The notes: a model not told the origin generated them from the sequence alone. Positions 55,420 through 64,000 are shown, counted from the stretch's first letter. The stretch: 64,000 nucleotides of DNA from Paracoccaceae bacterium (GCA_027013095.1 JALUYI010000019.1:1-64000); one strand, 5' to 3'. Numbers and translations are program-made.

Positions 55420-57192
55420 TCAGCGCTGCGGCTTCATGTCCGCGGCATCGATCCCCGCCACCGGAACCGGGGTTTTCATGGCGTCGCGGCGAAACGGTTC
55501 GCCCAGCTCCTGATTGATCAGGGCCTCGATAAAGGTGGTTTTCCCGTCGTCCATCTGCGCCTTGATTGCGGTTGCCAGAGCATCGGTCAACGCGTCCATG
55601 CTGCGCGCTTCGACGCCGCCAAGACCGCAGGCTCGGGCGATGGCGGCATAAGAGACCCCCTCGTTCAGTTCGGTCCCGACAAAATTGTCGTTGTACCAGA
55701 GGGTCGAGTTACGCTTTTCTGCCCCCCACTGGTAATTGCGAAACACGATCATGGTGATCGGCGGCCAGCCCTCGCGTCCGATGGCGACCATTTCGTTCAT
55801 CGAGATCCCGAACGCGCCGTCCCCGGAAAAGCCGACGACCGGCGTGTCCGGGTTGCCGATTTTCGCGCCGATGATCGCGGGAAATCCGTATCCGCACGGC
55901 CCAAACAGGCCCGGGGCCAGATATTTCCGGCCGGCTTCGAATGTTGGATAGGCGTTGCCGATGGCACAGTTGTTGCCAATGTCGCTGGAGATGATCGCAT
56001 CCTGCGGCAAGGCTGACTGGATCGCCCGCCAAGCCTTGCGCGGGCTCAGCCAGTCGGGGCGGGCGGCGCGGGCGCGTTGGTTCCATGTGGTGCCCGGATC
56101 ATCCTCTTCATGGTCGAGCGACGCCAGTTCCTGCGCCCATTTCGATTTGGTGTCCGCGATGACCTCGCGGCGTCGCTGACGTCCAGCCTCGCCGGCATCG
56201 GGGGCCAGCCGGGACAGGATGGCGCTGGCCACCTTGCCCGCGTCGCCAACGATTCCGACGCTGACTGGCTTGGTCAGGCCAATCCGGTCGGCATTGATAT
56301 CGACCTGAATCAGCTTGGCCTGATCGGGCCAGTAATCCAGCCCGTAACAGGGCAAGGTCGAGAACGGGTTCAGCCGGTTGCCGAGCGCCAGAACCACGTC
56401 GGCCTGCGAGATCAACTGCATCGCGGCCTTGGATCCGTTATACCCGAGCGGTCCGGCAAACAGCGGATGGCTGCCGGGAAAGGCGTCATTGTGCTGGTAA
56501 TTGCAGCACACCGGAGCATCCAGCCGCTCGGCGAGGGCCTGTGACTGCGGGATGGCCCCGGACAGCACCACACCGGCGCCGTTGACGATGACCGGGAACT
56601 TGGCCGTGCTCAACAGGCGTGCGGCCTCGGCAATCGCCTCCTGCCCACCGGTCGGGCGCTCAAACTCGATGATTTGCGGCAGCTCGACGTCAATCACCTG
56701 GGTCCAGAAATCGCGGGGCACGTTGATTTGCGCCGGCGCTGACAGGCGGCGGGCCTTGGTGATGACGCGATTGAGAACCTCGGGGATGCGCGACGGGTCG
56801 AGGACCTCTTCCTGATAGGCGACGATATCGGCAAAGGTCCTCATCTGCGGCAGTTCCTGAAATCCGCCCTGTCCCATGGTCTTGTTGGCGGCCTGCGGAG
56901 TGACCAGCAGCATCGGCGTGTGGTTCCAGTAGGCAGTCTTGACACAGGTGACGAAATTGGTGATTCCGGGGCCGTTCTGGGCGATGATCATCGCCATTTC
57001 TCCGGTGCTCCGGGTGAAACCGTCGGCCATGTAGCCGCCGTTGCATTCATGCGCCACGTCCCAGAACCTGATCCCAGCAGCGGGGAAATTGTCCGAGACC
57101 GGCATGAAGGCCGAGCCGATTATCCCAAACGCGTTCCGGATGCCGTGCATTTGAAGAACTTTGACAAAGGCTTCTTCGGTGGTCATTTTCAT
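55420..57192 (-). CDS. xsc: Sulfoacetaldehyde acetyltransferase
   Basis: 590-residue thiamine-diphosphate enzyme that splits sulfoacetaldehyde with phosphate into acetyl phosphate and sulfite, the key step of taurine dissimilation. The start MKMTTEEAFVKVLQMHGI and the segment FGIIGSAFMPVSDNFP are characteristic of Xsc; the ThDP motif GDGAFGISMNE and later NYQWGAEKRN are present. The frame extends 27 codons further but matches no Xsc. It lies 116 bases downstream of tauR on the same strand, with a TauR box between. Length equals that of known Xsc proteins. Confidence 0.95.
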   Translation of the reverse strand: MKMTTEEAFVKVLQMHGIRNAFGIIGSAFMPVSDNFPAAGIRFWDVAHECNGGYMADGFTRSTGEMAMIIAQNGPGITNFVTCVKTAYWNHTPMLLVTPQAANKTMGQGGFQELPQMRTFADIVAYQEEVLDPSRIPEVLNRVITKARRLSAPAQINVPRDFWTQVIDVELPQIIEFERPTGGQEAIAEAARLLSTAKFPVIVNGAGVVLSGAIPQSQALAERLDAPVCCNYQHNDAFPGSHPLFAGPLGYNGSKAAMQLISQADVVLALGNRLNPFSTLPCYGLDYWPDQAKLIQVDINADRIGLTKPVSVGIVGDAGKVASAILSRLAPDAGEAGRQRRREVIADTKSKWAQELASLDHEEDDPGTTWNQRARAARPDWLSPRKAWRAIQSALPQDAIISSDIGNNCAIGNAYPTFEAGRKYLAPGLFGPCGYGFPAIIGAKIGNPDTPVVGFSGDGAFGISMNEMVAIGREGWPPITMIVFRNYQWGAEKRNSTLWYNDNFVGTELNEGVSYAAIARACGLGGVEARSMDALTDALATAIKAQMDDGKTTFIEALINQELGEPFRRDAMKTPVPVAGIDAADMKPQR

Positions 57193-57297
57193 CGTTGGAA
57201 TGTCCTTGGATGGGGGCCGCAATCTGCGGGCCTGATCGCGAAAATGAGCGGAATGCGCGCCGCTCGTCCCCATTATGAGCCAAGGGAATGGGCCGCG

Positions 57298-57307
57298 TTA
57301 GGTCCAG
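57298..57307 (-). promoter_or_regulatory. TauR box upstream of xsc
   Basis: TTAGGTCCAG on the plus strand, which on the coding strand of xsc reads CTGGACCTAA: a perfect match to CTGGACYTAA. It lies directly past the tauR stop and 106-115 bases before the xsc ATG. It indicates that xsc has its own TauR-controlled promoter rather than depending on readthrough from tauR. Confidence 0.65.
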
Positions 57308-57308
57308 T

Positions 57309-58790
57309 TCAATTCGTGAATAGCTCCAGAGATGTGCCGACCTCTTGCGCAATCCGGGCCACGCCTTCGCCGATCCGTTCGGCCTTGATCGACGAATAGG
57401 CCAGCCGACAGTAGTTGCGGGGATATGTCTGACCGGCAAAAAAAGGCTGCCCCGGCTCAATCAGAACGCCGCGCGCGCGCAGGGCAAGATCCAGCTGTGT
57501 CGTGTCCACCTCTTCGGGCGCGCGCAACCAGAAGCTCGAGCCACCAAAGCTGGCGCTGCCCGCAACCTCAAGCGGGGTGTCGGCCAGCGCCGCGGCCATG
57601 CGCTGGCGACGTTTCAGAAAGGCGTCCCGCATCTGTTTGACCATCGCGTCGTAATGGCCGCGGGCCAGAAAATACGCCGTCGTGCGCTGGATATGGCCGG
57701 GCGGGTGGCGCAGGATCGCGTGGCGCAGGGCCCGGGCCTGCCGGATAAACGGCTCGGAACCGACCAGATATCCAAGACGCAGACCCGGAAACAGCGATTT
57801 TGAAAAGCTGCCGACGTAAATGACCCGCCCATCCTCATCCAGAGATTTCAGCGCCGGAGTTGGGGGTTTGAGGAAACTCATTTCAAACTCGTAATCATCC
57901 TCGACGATCAGAAAATCGTGCTTTTCGGCGCGGCGCAGCATATCGCGGCGCCGTTCGATGGGCAGGGTGACAGTGGTTGGGCACTGGTGGCTGGGGGTGA
58001 CGAAAACCACGTCGATACCGGGGGGCAAAAGGTCTGGCGGCAGGCCATCTTCATCCACTGGCAGCGGTAAAACCTGCGCACCCGAGTGCCTAAGGATATC
58101 GCGCAAGCCGGGGTATCCGGGGTCTTCGATGACAACCTTCTGGCCTCGGGACAGCAGGATTTGCGCCACCATCCAGAGCGCATTTTGCGCCCCGAGCGTA
58201 ACCAGAATTTGTTCTGGTCGGGCAAGGATTCCGCGGCGGGGCAATGTGTGGCGGGCGATAAAGCTGATCAATTCGGGATCATCCATTTCGCCGTAATCCG
58301 AGGTCAGGCTGTCGAATTCCTTTTTGCCCAACGCCTGATGCGCACAAAGGCGCCAACTGGACTGGTTGAACAGCGAAATATCCGCCTGACCGTAGATAAA
58401 CGGATAGGGGTACTGGCGCCAGTTGAAATGTTTCTCAACCAGTTTGCCGCCGGTATAATTGTGGCGAATGACGCGGTCCCAGTTGACCCGGTCGCGGGTC
58501 TGGTGGGGTGGTTGCTCAGGCAATGGCGAGATCGGCGCGGATTTTGAAACAAAATAACCCGAGCGGCTGGCCGAGGTCAGATAATCGTCTGCCACCAGTT
58601 CGTTATAGGCCAATGTAACGGTGATGCGCGAAATGCCCAGATGCGCGGCCAGCTTGCGCGACGAGGGCATCTTCTCGCCGGGCAGAAATCTCCCCGACAG
58701 GATGGCCGACGCGACAATCTGCTGGATTTGCCGCTGCAAGCTGCCCTGAAAATTGGGATCGAGAAAGAACGTTTCTGCGCCGATTGCCAT
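57309..58790 (-). CDS. tauR: TauR, MocR/GntR-family activator of taurine genes
   Basis: 493-residue regulator: N-terminal GntR winged helix (about 15-85: GEKMPSSRKLAAHLGISRITVTLAYNELVADDYL) fused to an aminotransferase-like domain with the PLP lysine in VGSFSKSLFPGLRLGYLVG. Members named TauR activate tau and tpa genes in Rhodobacter capsulatus in response to taurine. The ATG at 58790 fits family length. A TauR-like box (58807-58816) lies upstream, suggesting autoregulation. Adjacent xsc and the matching boxes at tpa support the assignment. Confidence 0.87.
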   Translation of the reverse strand: MAIGAETFFLDPNFQGSLQRQIQQIVASAILSGRFLPGEKMPSSRKLAAHLGISRITVTLAYNELVADDYLTSASRSGYFVSKSAPISPLPEQPPHQTRDRVNWDRVIRHNYTGGKLVEKHFNWRQYPYPFIYGQADISLFNQSSWRLCAHQALGKKEFDSLTSDYGEMDDPELISFIARHTLPRRGILARPEQILVTLGAQNALWMVAQILLSRGQKVVIEDPGYPGLRDILRHSGAQVLPLPVDEDGLPPDLLPPGIDVVFVTPSHQCPTTVTLPIERRRDMLRRAEKHDFLIVEDDYEFEMSFLKPPTPALKSLDEDGRVIYVGSFSKSLFPGLRLGYLVGSEPFIRQARALRHAILRHPPGHIQRTTAYFLARGHYDAMVKQMRDAFLKRRQRMAAALADTPLEVAGSASFGGSSFWLRAPEEVDTTQLDLALRARGVLIEPGQPFFAGQTYPRNYCRLAYSSIKAERIGEGVARIAQEVGTSLELFTN

Positions 58791-58806
58791 ATAAGAGTCC
58801 CTGATT

Positions 58807-58816
58807 CTGGACCTAT
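58807..58816 (+). promoter_or_regulatory. TauR-like box upstream of tauR
   Basis: CTGGACCTAT, 17 bases upstream of the tauR ATG on the opposite strand. It is identical to the downstream box at tpa (7991-8000). Its closeness to the start codon suggests autorepression. The rest of 58791-58944, between tauR and the NUDIX gene, shows nothing else of note. Confidence 0.5.
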
Positions 58817-58944
58817 TCTAATCCCGGAGCGCGTCGCGTTCATTCCCATTCGCACAAAGCCCTTAAATCCTTTGATCCGGCGCGCTTCATATGCAAACCC
58901 GTCGACGTCCTTGGCGTGCCCAAGCCTACTGAGAAATGCGGCTG

Positions 58945-59625
58945 TTAGATGCGGTGGAAATTTGATCGTCCGTCCGCGTTGAAGAAAAACGGGACGCGGC
59001 TGTCGCGTGTCGGCTGTTCAAGGCTGGCCTCGACCTCGGCCAGCACGACCTCGGTGATAAAGGGCAAATCAAAGGCGCGCACATCCTGCAGCGGGATCCA
59101 TTGCAGGTGGCTGAGTTCGTCGCAGGCCTCTGAAAAGTCGTCAAGATCGGTGGCGACCCGATCCGCATCCACCAGAAAAAATCGGGCATCGAAACGACGC
59201 GGTCGCCCCGGTGGGGTGATGGCGCGAAAAACAAAGCGCATGCCCGCCCCGCTGGGCATGATTCCGTGGGCGAAAAAGCTTTGCCAATCCGGCGGGACCG
59301 TGCTGGACATTTCTTTTGCCCGCCCTGACGGGGTGCCAAGCTTGAGGCCGGTTTCCTCCCAGACTTCGCGGATGGCGGTCAGGATCAGGGGTTCGGCCAG
59401 CGTCGGGTCGGCTTCGCTGCGCAATCGGGCCATGCATTGGGGGGCAAGGGCGGTCTCAAGCGGGACTTTTGCGTCGCTCGGATCAAGCGCGCCGCCGGGA
59501 AAGACGAATTTGTTAGGCATGAAGGCCGCTGATGCGCCGCGCTGTCCCATCAGGATGCGTGGCGCGCTCTTGCGATCTCGGAGCAATATCACGCTTGCGG
59601 CGTTGCGGATGGCGGACTTTGGCAT
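58945..59625 (-). CDS. NUDIX hydrolase
   Basis: 226-residue protein with a NUDIX fold: RNAASVILLRDRKSAPRILMGQRG at the start and the catalytic NUDIX box partly as LTAIREVWEETGL (about 84-96), with the upstream Gly of FVFPGGALDPSD. Similar proteins (NUDT7/8 or RppH-like branches) hydrolyse CoA derivatives or nucleotide sugars; the substrate is unknown here. The start at 59625 is standard. Upstream DUF983 gene lies 116 bases away on the same strand. Confidence 0.85.
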   Translation of the reverse strand: MPKSAIRNAASVILLRDRKSAPRILMGQRGASAAFMPNKFVFPGGALDPSDAKVPLETALAPQCMARLRSEADPTLAEPLILTAIREVWEETGLKLGTPSGRAKEMSSTVPPDWQSFFAHGIMPSGAGMRFVFRAITPPGRPRRFDARFFLVDADRVATDLDDFSEACDELSHLQWIPLQDVRAFDLPFITEVVLAEVEASLEQPTRDSRVPFFFNADGRSNFHRI

Positions 59626-59741
59626 TCGGGAGCAACCTGTATTGTGAGCCTCTTGATAGGCGGAACAGATGGCTTTTGTCCAGAAGGCTGTCCGTGTGTG
59701 GCCCGTGTGTGGCCCCTTTCAGGTTCGCGATCGGGCCCGCG

Positions 59742-60158
59742 TCAGGAATGCGCCGTTTCCGGTTTGCTTTCGTGGTCGGATACCTCGCCAAACCCGTGCA
59801 TTCGCTTGGCCCATTGCAGGGCGATGAACATGCCTTTCAGGCGTGGCAAGACGAATAGGGATATGGCAATGAAGGCGGCCGAAAACCCAAGGGCCATTAC
59901 GACGGGATCGGGGCGGAAGGTGAAGTAGACGTAAAACATCAACGGCGCGATGATGTGGCCGGTGACCAGAATCGTGACATAGGCCGGGCCATCGTCGGCC
60001 CGCTGGTGGCTGAGGTCCTCATTGCAGACCGGGCAGTGGTCGCGGGTTTTCAGATAGGCCCGAAAGATTGGGCCGCTGCCGCAGTTCGGGCATTTCATGC
60101 GCAAGCCGCGTATCATGGCCTGCTTGACCGGGCGTTCTTCCAGCTGTGTGTGTGTCAT
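59742..60158 (-). CDS. DUF983 membrane protein
   Basis: 138-residue protein of the DUF983 family: an N-terminal zinc-ribbon-like region (MKCPNCGSGPIFRAYLKTRDHCPVC, two CXXC pairs at about 23-45) followed by two membrane spans (VTILVTGHIIAPLMFYVYF and MALGFSAAFIAISLFVLPRL). Function is unknown; the family is common in Alphaproteobacteria, often near NUDIX or rnr genes. The start at 60158 (MTHTQLEERPV) is standard for the order. Confidence 0.87.
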   Translation of the reverse strand: MTHTQLEERPVKQAMIRGLRMKCPNCGSGPIFRAYLKTRDHCPVCNEDLSHQRADDGPAYVTILVTGHIIAPLMFYVYFTFRPDPVVMALGFSAAFIAISLFVLPRLKGMFIALQWAKRMHGFGEVSDHESKPETAHS

Positions 60159-60300
60159 GGGATATCCTGTTCGTCTGCCTTTCAGATAGGCCGGTTGAGA
60201 CGAAAAAGAACTGGGACATGCTGTCTTGCGGCGGGATGTCGCAAAGGTGACCTGCGTGGGTGCCGAAACGGGGCGCCGAATGCCCGGACCTCAGGCGCCC

Positions 60301-61692
60301 TCACGCGGCCGCTGAATTGTAAAGCGTGACGGTATTTCGACCATCGTTCTTGGAGGCGTACAAGGCCTGATCGGCCTGTTCCAGCAAATGATGGACATCG
60401 GCCTCACCGGGGGCGCCCAGAACGACGCCGATGCTGACGGTGACCTGCATTCCCTTGGTTAATGCCGGGCAGGGAAAGGCGGTTTTGTGGATGACCCGGC
60501 ACAACCGTTCCGAGGCAATGCGCGCTTCGGCTTCGGAGGTATCGGGCATGGCGACGAGGAACTCTTCACCACCGATTCGCGAAACAAGGTCGATGCCGCG
60601 CAGGTTTTCCTGAATCCGGCGCGAGAATTCCTTCAGCACCAGATCACCGGTGGCGTGGCCGTGTCGATCATTGACCTGTTTGAAATTGTCGAGATCGAGG
60701 ATCATCAGCGCAAAGCTCTTGCCCGTCTCTGCCGATCGGGCGGAAATTTTCGAAAGGTGCTGCAGCGCGTAGCGGCGGTTGTAAAGGCCGGTCAGTGGGT
60801 CGATGACTGCCAGCCGCAGCGTGTCTGTGACATTGTCCCTCAGCCGGTCCGAGATCTGCTTGCGGCGAATCTGGCTTTTCAGTCGAACGATCAGCTCGGA
60901 TGAATCTATGGGGTCGAAAATATAATCGCTGGCACCCAGATCCAGTCCTTTTGCCGCCGTTTTCTGATCGCCTTCGGGCACGATCAGAATCAGACCGGCG
61001 TGTCGTGTGCGGGGGCGGGATCGCAGATGCGAGACAAGCCGCAGCCCATCCCCGAATTGGCCCAGCCGGGCGTGGATGACGAACACATCGGGGGGGGCTT
61101 GCGAGGCCAGATCGATTGCCTCTTCCGCATTTGTAACCATCTGAATTTCAAGGCATTTATGATCTGATAGGGCGCTTGTAATCTGCTCGCCAGCGGGGGT
61201 GTCCCGAGGCACGAGAAGAACCCGACCATCCTCCGGTAGAGCCGCTTCCGCGCTCAGCGGCGGGCTGCCAAGGCCAAGGTCCAGCGTGGTGCTGTCCCGC
61301 AGTTGCAGTTCATCCAGCATGAATTTTGCCCGCAACAGGTTTCGGACACGGGAAAACAGCGCGAGATCATTGATTGGTTTGCTCAGAAAATCGTCGGCCC
61401 CGCATTCCAGCCCCCTCAGCCGGTCCCGCGCGTTAACCAGCGCGGTGACCATGATGATCGGGATATGGGCGGTCTTGCGGTCGGACTTGAGCGCCTGACA
61501 GACCTGAAACCCGTTCATGTCCGGCATCATGACGTCCAGCAGGATCAGATCCGGCTGCTGTTCAATGGCCTTGGCGATGGCGTCCTTGCCGTTTTCCGCT
61601 TGCAACACCTCGTAATACGCGGCCGCCAGCTTGGCGCGCAGGATCATGCGGTTGGTCGGGATGTCATCGACAACCAGAATGCGTCCGGTCAT
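60301..61692 (-). CDS. pleD: PleD-like response regulator diguanylate cyclase
   Basis: 463-residue protein with two receiver domains and a C-terminal GGDEF domain. The first receiver has the acceptor Asp in LILLDVMMPDMNGF; the second (about 160-285) is degenerate, lacking a clear phosphorylation Asp. The catalytic motif reads RIGGEEFLVAM (GGEEF), active in known cyclases, so it should make c-di-GMP upon phosphorylation. This is the PleD architecture of Alphaproteobacteria. The ATG at 61692 has GGGAGGG upstream. Divergent from the DUF3572 gene. Confidence 0.9.
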   Translation of the reverse strand: MTGRILVVDDIPTNRMILRAKLAAAYYEVLQAENGKDAIAKAIEQQPDLILLDVMMPDMNGFQVCQALKSDRKTAHIPIIMVTALVNARDRLRGLECGADDFLSKPINDLALFSRVRNLLRAKFMLDELQLRDSTTLDLGLGSPPLSAEAALPEDGRVLLVPRDTPAGEQITSALSDHKCLEIQMVTNAEEAIDLASQAPPDVFVIHARLGQFGDGLRLVSHLRSRPRTRHAGLILIVPEGDQKTAAKGLDLGASDYIFDPIDSSELIVRLKSQIRRKQISDRLRDNVTDTLRLAVIDPLTGLYNRRYALQHLSKISARSAETGKSFALMILDLDNFKQVNDRHGHATGDLVLKEFSRRIQENLRGIDLVSRIGGEEFLVAMPDTSEAEARIASERLCRVIHKTAFPCPALTKGMQVTVSIGVVLGAPGEADVHHLLEQADQALYASKNDGRNTVTLYNSAAA

Positions 61693-61809
61693 ATGTTTGC
61701 CCTCCCGAGAGTTGCCGAGCGTAGCCTTATCGTTCGTTTCTTGCATTTAGGGCCGAACTTATTAACAAAGGGTTTCCACGTTCGGAATTTACGCGGGGTT
61801 GCAGGAAAA

Positions 61810-62091
61810 ATGATGGAACAGGCTCGGGCCGAGCAGATTGGGGCACAGGCGCTGGCGTGGCTGGCGGGCGACCCGGAGCTGCTGGAAATCTTTTTGTCGT
61901 CCGGAGGCCTTGGCGTCGGCGATCTGGCCGAGATTGCCTCGAACCCCGACTTTTTGGCCGCGGTTTTGGATTTTCTGTTGTTGGCGGACAGCCATGTGAC
62001 CGGGTTTTGCGACGCGCAAGGGCTGGCCTATGATATGCCGATGCGGGCGCGCCAAGCCCTGCCCGGCGGCGCCGATGTCAACTGGACCTGA
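61810..62091 (+). CDS. DUF3572 protein
   Basis: 93-residue protein of the DUF3572 family, conserved in Rhodobacterales beside pleD. It is small, acidic and predicted helical (QARAEQIGAQALAWLAGDPELLEIFLSSGGL). Function unknown. Tandem ATGs at 61810 and 61813 follow AGGA; the first is used. Divergent from pleD with 117 bases between. metY lies convergent, 9 bases away. Confidence 0.8.
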   Translation: MMEQARAEQIGAQALAWLAGDPELLEIFLSSGGLGVGDLAEIASNPDFLAAVLDFLLLADSHVTGFCDAQGLAYDMPMRARQALPGGADVNWT

Positions 62092-62099
62092 CGGTTTTG

Positions 62100-63392
62100 C
62101 TAGGCGACCGCCCGCGCCAGCGCTTGATCGAGGTCGCGAATCAGATCGTCGGGGTCTTCGATGCCAATGGAAAAACGCACTACATTCGGGGCGGCTCCGG
62201 CGGCCTGCTGTTGCTCGGGGGTCAGTTGCCGGTGGGTGGTCGAGGCGGCGTGGATCACCAGTGAGCGCGTGTCGCCAAGATTGGCCACATGGCTGAATAT
62301 CTCAAGGCTGTCCACCAGTTTGACACAGGCCTCATAGCCGCCCTTGATGGCCACGGTAAAAAGGGCCCCCGCTCCCTTGGGACAGATCCGCTGGATCCGC
62401 TCGTAATAGGGAGATGATGGCAGCCCGGCGTAGGTCACGAACTCGACCCGGGGATCGGCTTCGAGCCATGTGGCCAGCTTTTGTGCATTGGCCACGTGTT
62501 TTTCCATCCGCAGGCTGAGGGTCTCGGTCCCCATCAGTGTGTAGTGGGCGGCCTGCGGGTTCATTGTCATGCCGAGATCCCGCAGCCCCACTGCGATGCC
62601 ATGGAACGTATAGGCCAGATTTCCGAATGTTTCATGGAATTTCAGCCCATGATAGGCGGGCTCGGGCTGGCTGAGCGAGGGGAACTTGTCGTTTTTCGAC
62701 CAGTCGAAGCGACCTGAATCCACGATGCAGCCGCCGGTGACGGTGCCGTTCCCGGTGAGATATTTGGTGGTCGAATGAACCACCAGCGTCGCGCCGTGCT
62801 CAATCGGGCGGCAGAGATAGGGCGTGGCCGAGGTGTTGTCCACGATCAGCGGAATCCCCGCCTCGTCGGCGATGGCTGCAATCGAGTCGAGATCGGTGAT
62901 GTAGCCGCCGGGATTGGCAATCGTTTCGCAGAAAACGGCACGGGTATTTTCGTCAATCGCGCCGCGCACCGCATCAAGATCGTCAAAATCCACAAGATTG
63001 GCAGACCAGCCGAACCGCTTGATCGTGTGGCCAAACTGGGTGATCGTGCCGCCATAAAGACGGTTCGAGGACACGATGTTGCACCCTGGGGCCATCAGCG
63101 GAAAGATCGCCATGATCTGGGCCGCATGACCCGAGGAACAGCAGACCGCACCGATTCCCCCTTCGAGGGTGGCAAGACGCTCTTGCAGGACCGCAACCGT
63201 CGGGTTGGTCAAGCGCGAATAGATATAGCCGACCTCTTGCAGGTTGAAGAGGGCCGCCGCATGGTCCGCGTCACGAAAGACATAGGCTGTGGTCTGGTAA
63301 ATCGGGGTCTGGCGGGCACCTGTTGCCGGGTCCGGTCGCGCGCCGGCGTGAATCTGGAGTGTATCAAAGCCGAAATCTGTGGTGTCGCCCAT
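62100..63392 (-). CDS. metY: O-acetylhomoserine sulfhydrylase
   Basis: 430-residue PLP enzyme of the Cys/Met metabolism family that makes homocysteine from O-acetylhomoserine and sulfide. Motifs: NPTVAVLQERLATLEGG, ASSGHAAQ-like CCSSGHAAQIMAIF, VDNTSATPYLCRP and the PLP lysine in VVHSTTKYLTGNG. Length and the YSRLTNPT motif fit MetY rather than cystathionine enzymes. The ATG at 63392 has AAAGGAACC. I searched 63393-63503 by eye for a SAM riboswitch and found none. Confidence 0.92.
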   Translation of the reverse strand: MGDTTDFGFDTLQIHAGARPDPATGARQTPIYQTTAYVFRDADHAAALFNLQEVGYIYSRLTNPTVAVLQERLATLEGGIGAVCCSSGHAAQIMAIFPLMAPGCNIVSSNRLYGGTITQFGHTIKRFGWSANLVDFDDLDAVRGAIDENTRAVFCETIANPGGYITDLDSIAAIADEAGIPLIVDNTSATPYLCRPIEHGATLVVHSTTKYLTGNGTVTGGCIVDSGRFDWSKNDKFPSLSQPEPAYHGLKFHETFGNLAYTFHGIAVGLRDLGMTMNPQAAHYTLMGTETLSLRMEKHVANAQKLATWLEADPRVEFVTYAGLPSSPYYERIQRICPKGAGALFTVAIKGGYEACVKLVDSLEIFSHVANLGDTRSLVIHAASTTHRQLTPEQQQAAGAAPNVVRFSIGIEDPDDLIRDLDQALARAVA

Positions 63393-63503
63393 GGGTGGTT
63401 CCTTTGGTCATGTTTCTGCAGCAAGGGTAAGAGGGGATTGCGGCGGAGGCAAGAGAGCGCAAGCGACCGCGCCGGGCTTTCCTGCGGCTCGGGACGGGAT
63501 CGA

Positions 63504-63983
63504 TCACAGCTTTGAGGAAATGATCCCGGTGTTGAAGCCGCCCATGCGCAATTCTCCGAACAGCCGCTGATATTCGATTTTCGGACAGCGGTTCTGGATC
63601 ACCTGCAGGCCTTTTTCCGTGGCCATTCGGGCGGCCTCGGGGTTTTCAACGCCGATCTGCATCCACACAGTCTTGAGCCCGGGCAAGACCTGCAGCGCCT
63701 TCTTAACAATCGGGGGGACATGTTCGGACCGGCGGAACAAATCCAGCATATCGACCTTGATATCCTTGGGAATTGCATCCAGATCAGCGCGGATTTCCTC
63801 GCCAAACAGCCGCTCCCCCGCGTGGCCGGGATTGACGGGGATCACCCGAAACCCCTTCATCGACAGATAGCGGGCGACAAAGTAACTGGGGCGCACGGGA
63901 TTTGTGGATACCCCGACGCAGGCTATGGTGCGTGTTTCCCGAAGGATTTTTCGCAACAGATCATCAGAAGGCGTCTTGGTCAT
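63504..63983 (-). CDS. CoA-binding (YccU-like) protein
   Basis: 159-residue protein consisting of one CoA-binding Rossmann domain (TIACVGVSTNPVRPSYFVARYLSMKGFRVIPVNPG and VWMQIGVENPEAARMATEKGLQVIQNRC). The family resembles the nucleotide-binding domain of succinyl-CoA synthetase alpha, without the catalytic His region. Function is unknown. It is commonly next to metY in this order; here it precedes metY on the same strand by 111 bases. The ATG at 63983 is near the window edge but the gene is complete. Confidence 0.87.
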   Translation of the reverse strand: MTKTPSDDLLRKILRETRTIACVGVSTNPVRPSYFVARYLSMKGFRVIPVNPGHAGERLFGEEIRADLDAIPKDIKVDMLDLFRRSEHVPPIVKKALQVLPGLKTVWMQIGVENPEAARMATEKGLQVIQNRCPKIEYQRLFGELRMGGFNTGIISSKL

Positions 63984-64000
63984 GGCTGCGTCATAGCAAA

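Noticed and set aside
63393-63503. SAM-II riboswitch upstream of metY
   Set aside because: metY leaders in Alphaproteobacteria often carry one, but I could not find the pseudoknot arms or conserved core here.

Overview
The window reads as a chromosomal segment of an alphaproteobacterium of the order Rhodobacterales, most likely the marine roseobacter group. The evidence is a high-GC, densely packed chromosome; Rhodobacterales-type neighbourhoods (purL-bolA-grxD, dnaG-rpoD, DUF3572 next to pleD, metY next to a CoA-binding protein); an alphaproteobacterial SOS box; and a taurine/sulfite gene set (tpa, tauR, xsc, pta, soeABC) typical of that group. I see no insertion sequence, prophage, integrase, CRISPR array or rRNA operon. 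One tRNA gene (tRNA-Ala, CGC) is present.

Layout. 0-7.9 kb: DUF2927 lipoprotein, TerC membrane protein, cold shock protein, RluB-type pseudouridine synthase, tadA, an isolated GT11 fucosyltransferase, parE and a secreted nuclease. 8-9.6 kb: taurine:pyruvate aminotransferase (tpa) behind two TauR-like boxes. 9.7-12.6 kb: grxD-bolA-purL operon. 12.65-12.79 kb: a candidate small RNA with a heat-shock-type promoter and a strong terminator. 12.9-18.5 kb: LysR regulator, fused indolepyruvate ferredoxin oxidoreductase, rnd. 18.6-26.3 kb: seven co-directional genes: DUF2271 secreted protein, PepSY/flavodoxin/NAD(P)H reductase fusion, ApbE, ECF sigma, anti-sigma, Tat-exported sulfite dehydrogenase and diheme cytochrome c. 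26.7-29.9 kb: cytochrome b561-type protein and PepSY protein divergent from a two-component system. 30-37.1 kb: tRNA-Ala, trxC, rpoD, dnaG, DUF6476, rluD, rpoH. 37.2-43.1 kb: methyltransferase-TPR fusion, pepF, TerB/DnaJ protein, acetyltransferase, and an orphan SOS-controlled imuA. 43.3-45.7 kb: L-carnitine degradation pair. 45.7-47.2 kb: msrB and an EamA transporter. 47.3-52.5 kb: soeABC with an acetyltransferase. 52.8-58.8 kb: small secreted protein, second-type citrate synthase, pta, xsc, tauR. 58.9-64 kb: NUDIX, DUF983, pleD, DUF3572, metY and a CoA-binding protein.

How the genes work together. Tpa converts taurine to sulfoacetaldehyde, Xsc splits this into acetyl phosphate and sulfite, and Pta makes acetyl-CoA, which a neighbouring citrate synthase could feed into the TCA cycle. 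The sulfite can be oxidised on the cytoplasmic side by SoeABC, or in the periplasm by the sulfite dehydrogenase/cytochrome c pair, whose adjacent ECF sigma/anti-sigma recalls sulfite-responsive ECF systems of rhizobia. The taurine genes are scattered over 50 kb but carry the same 10-bp TauR-like box at three promoters. The most interesting candidates for new biology are the ECF/sulfite/flavin electron-transfer block, the candidate sRNA, the cluster of five GANTC methylation sites upstream of rpoD, and the repeated ATATTAG element between soeA and a small secreted protein.
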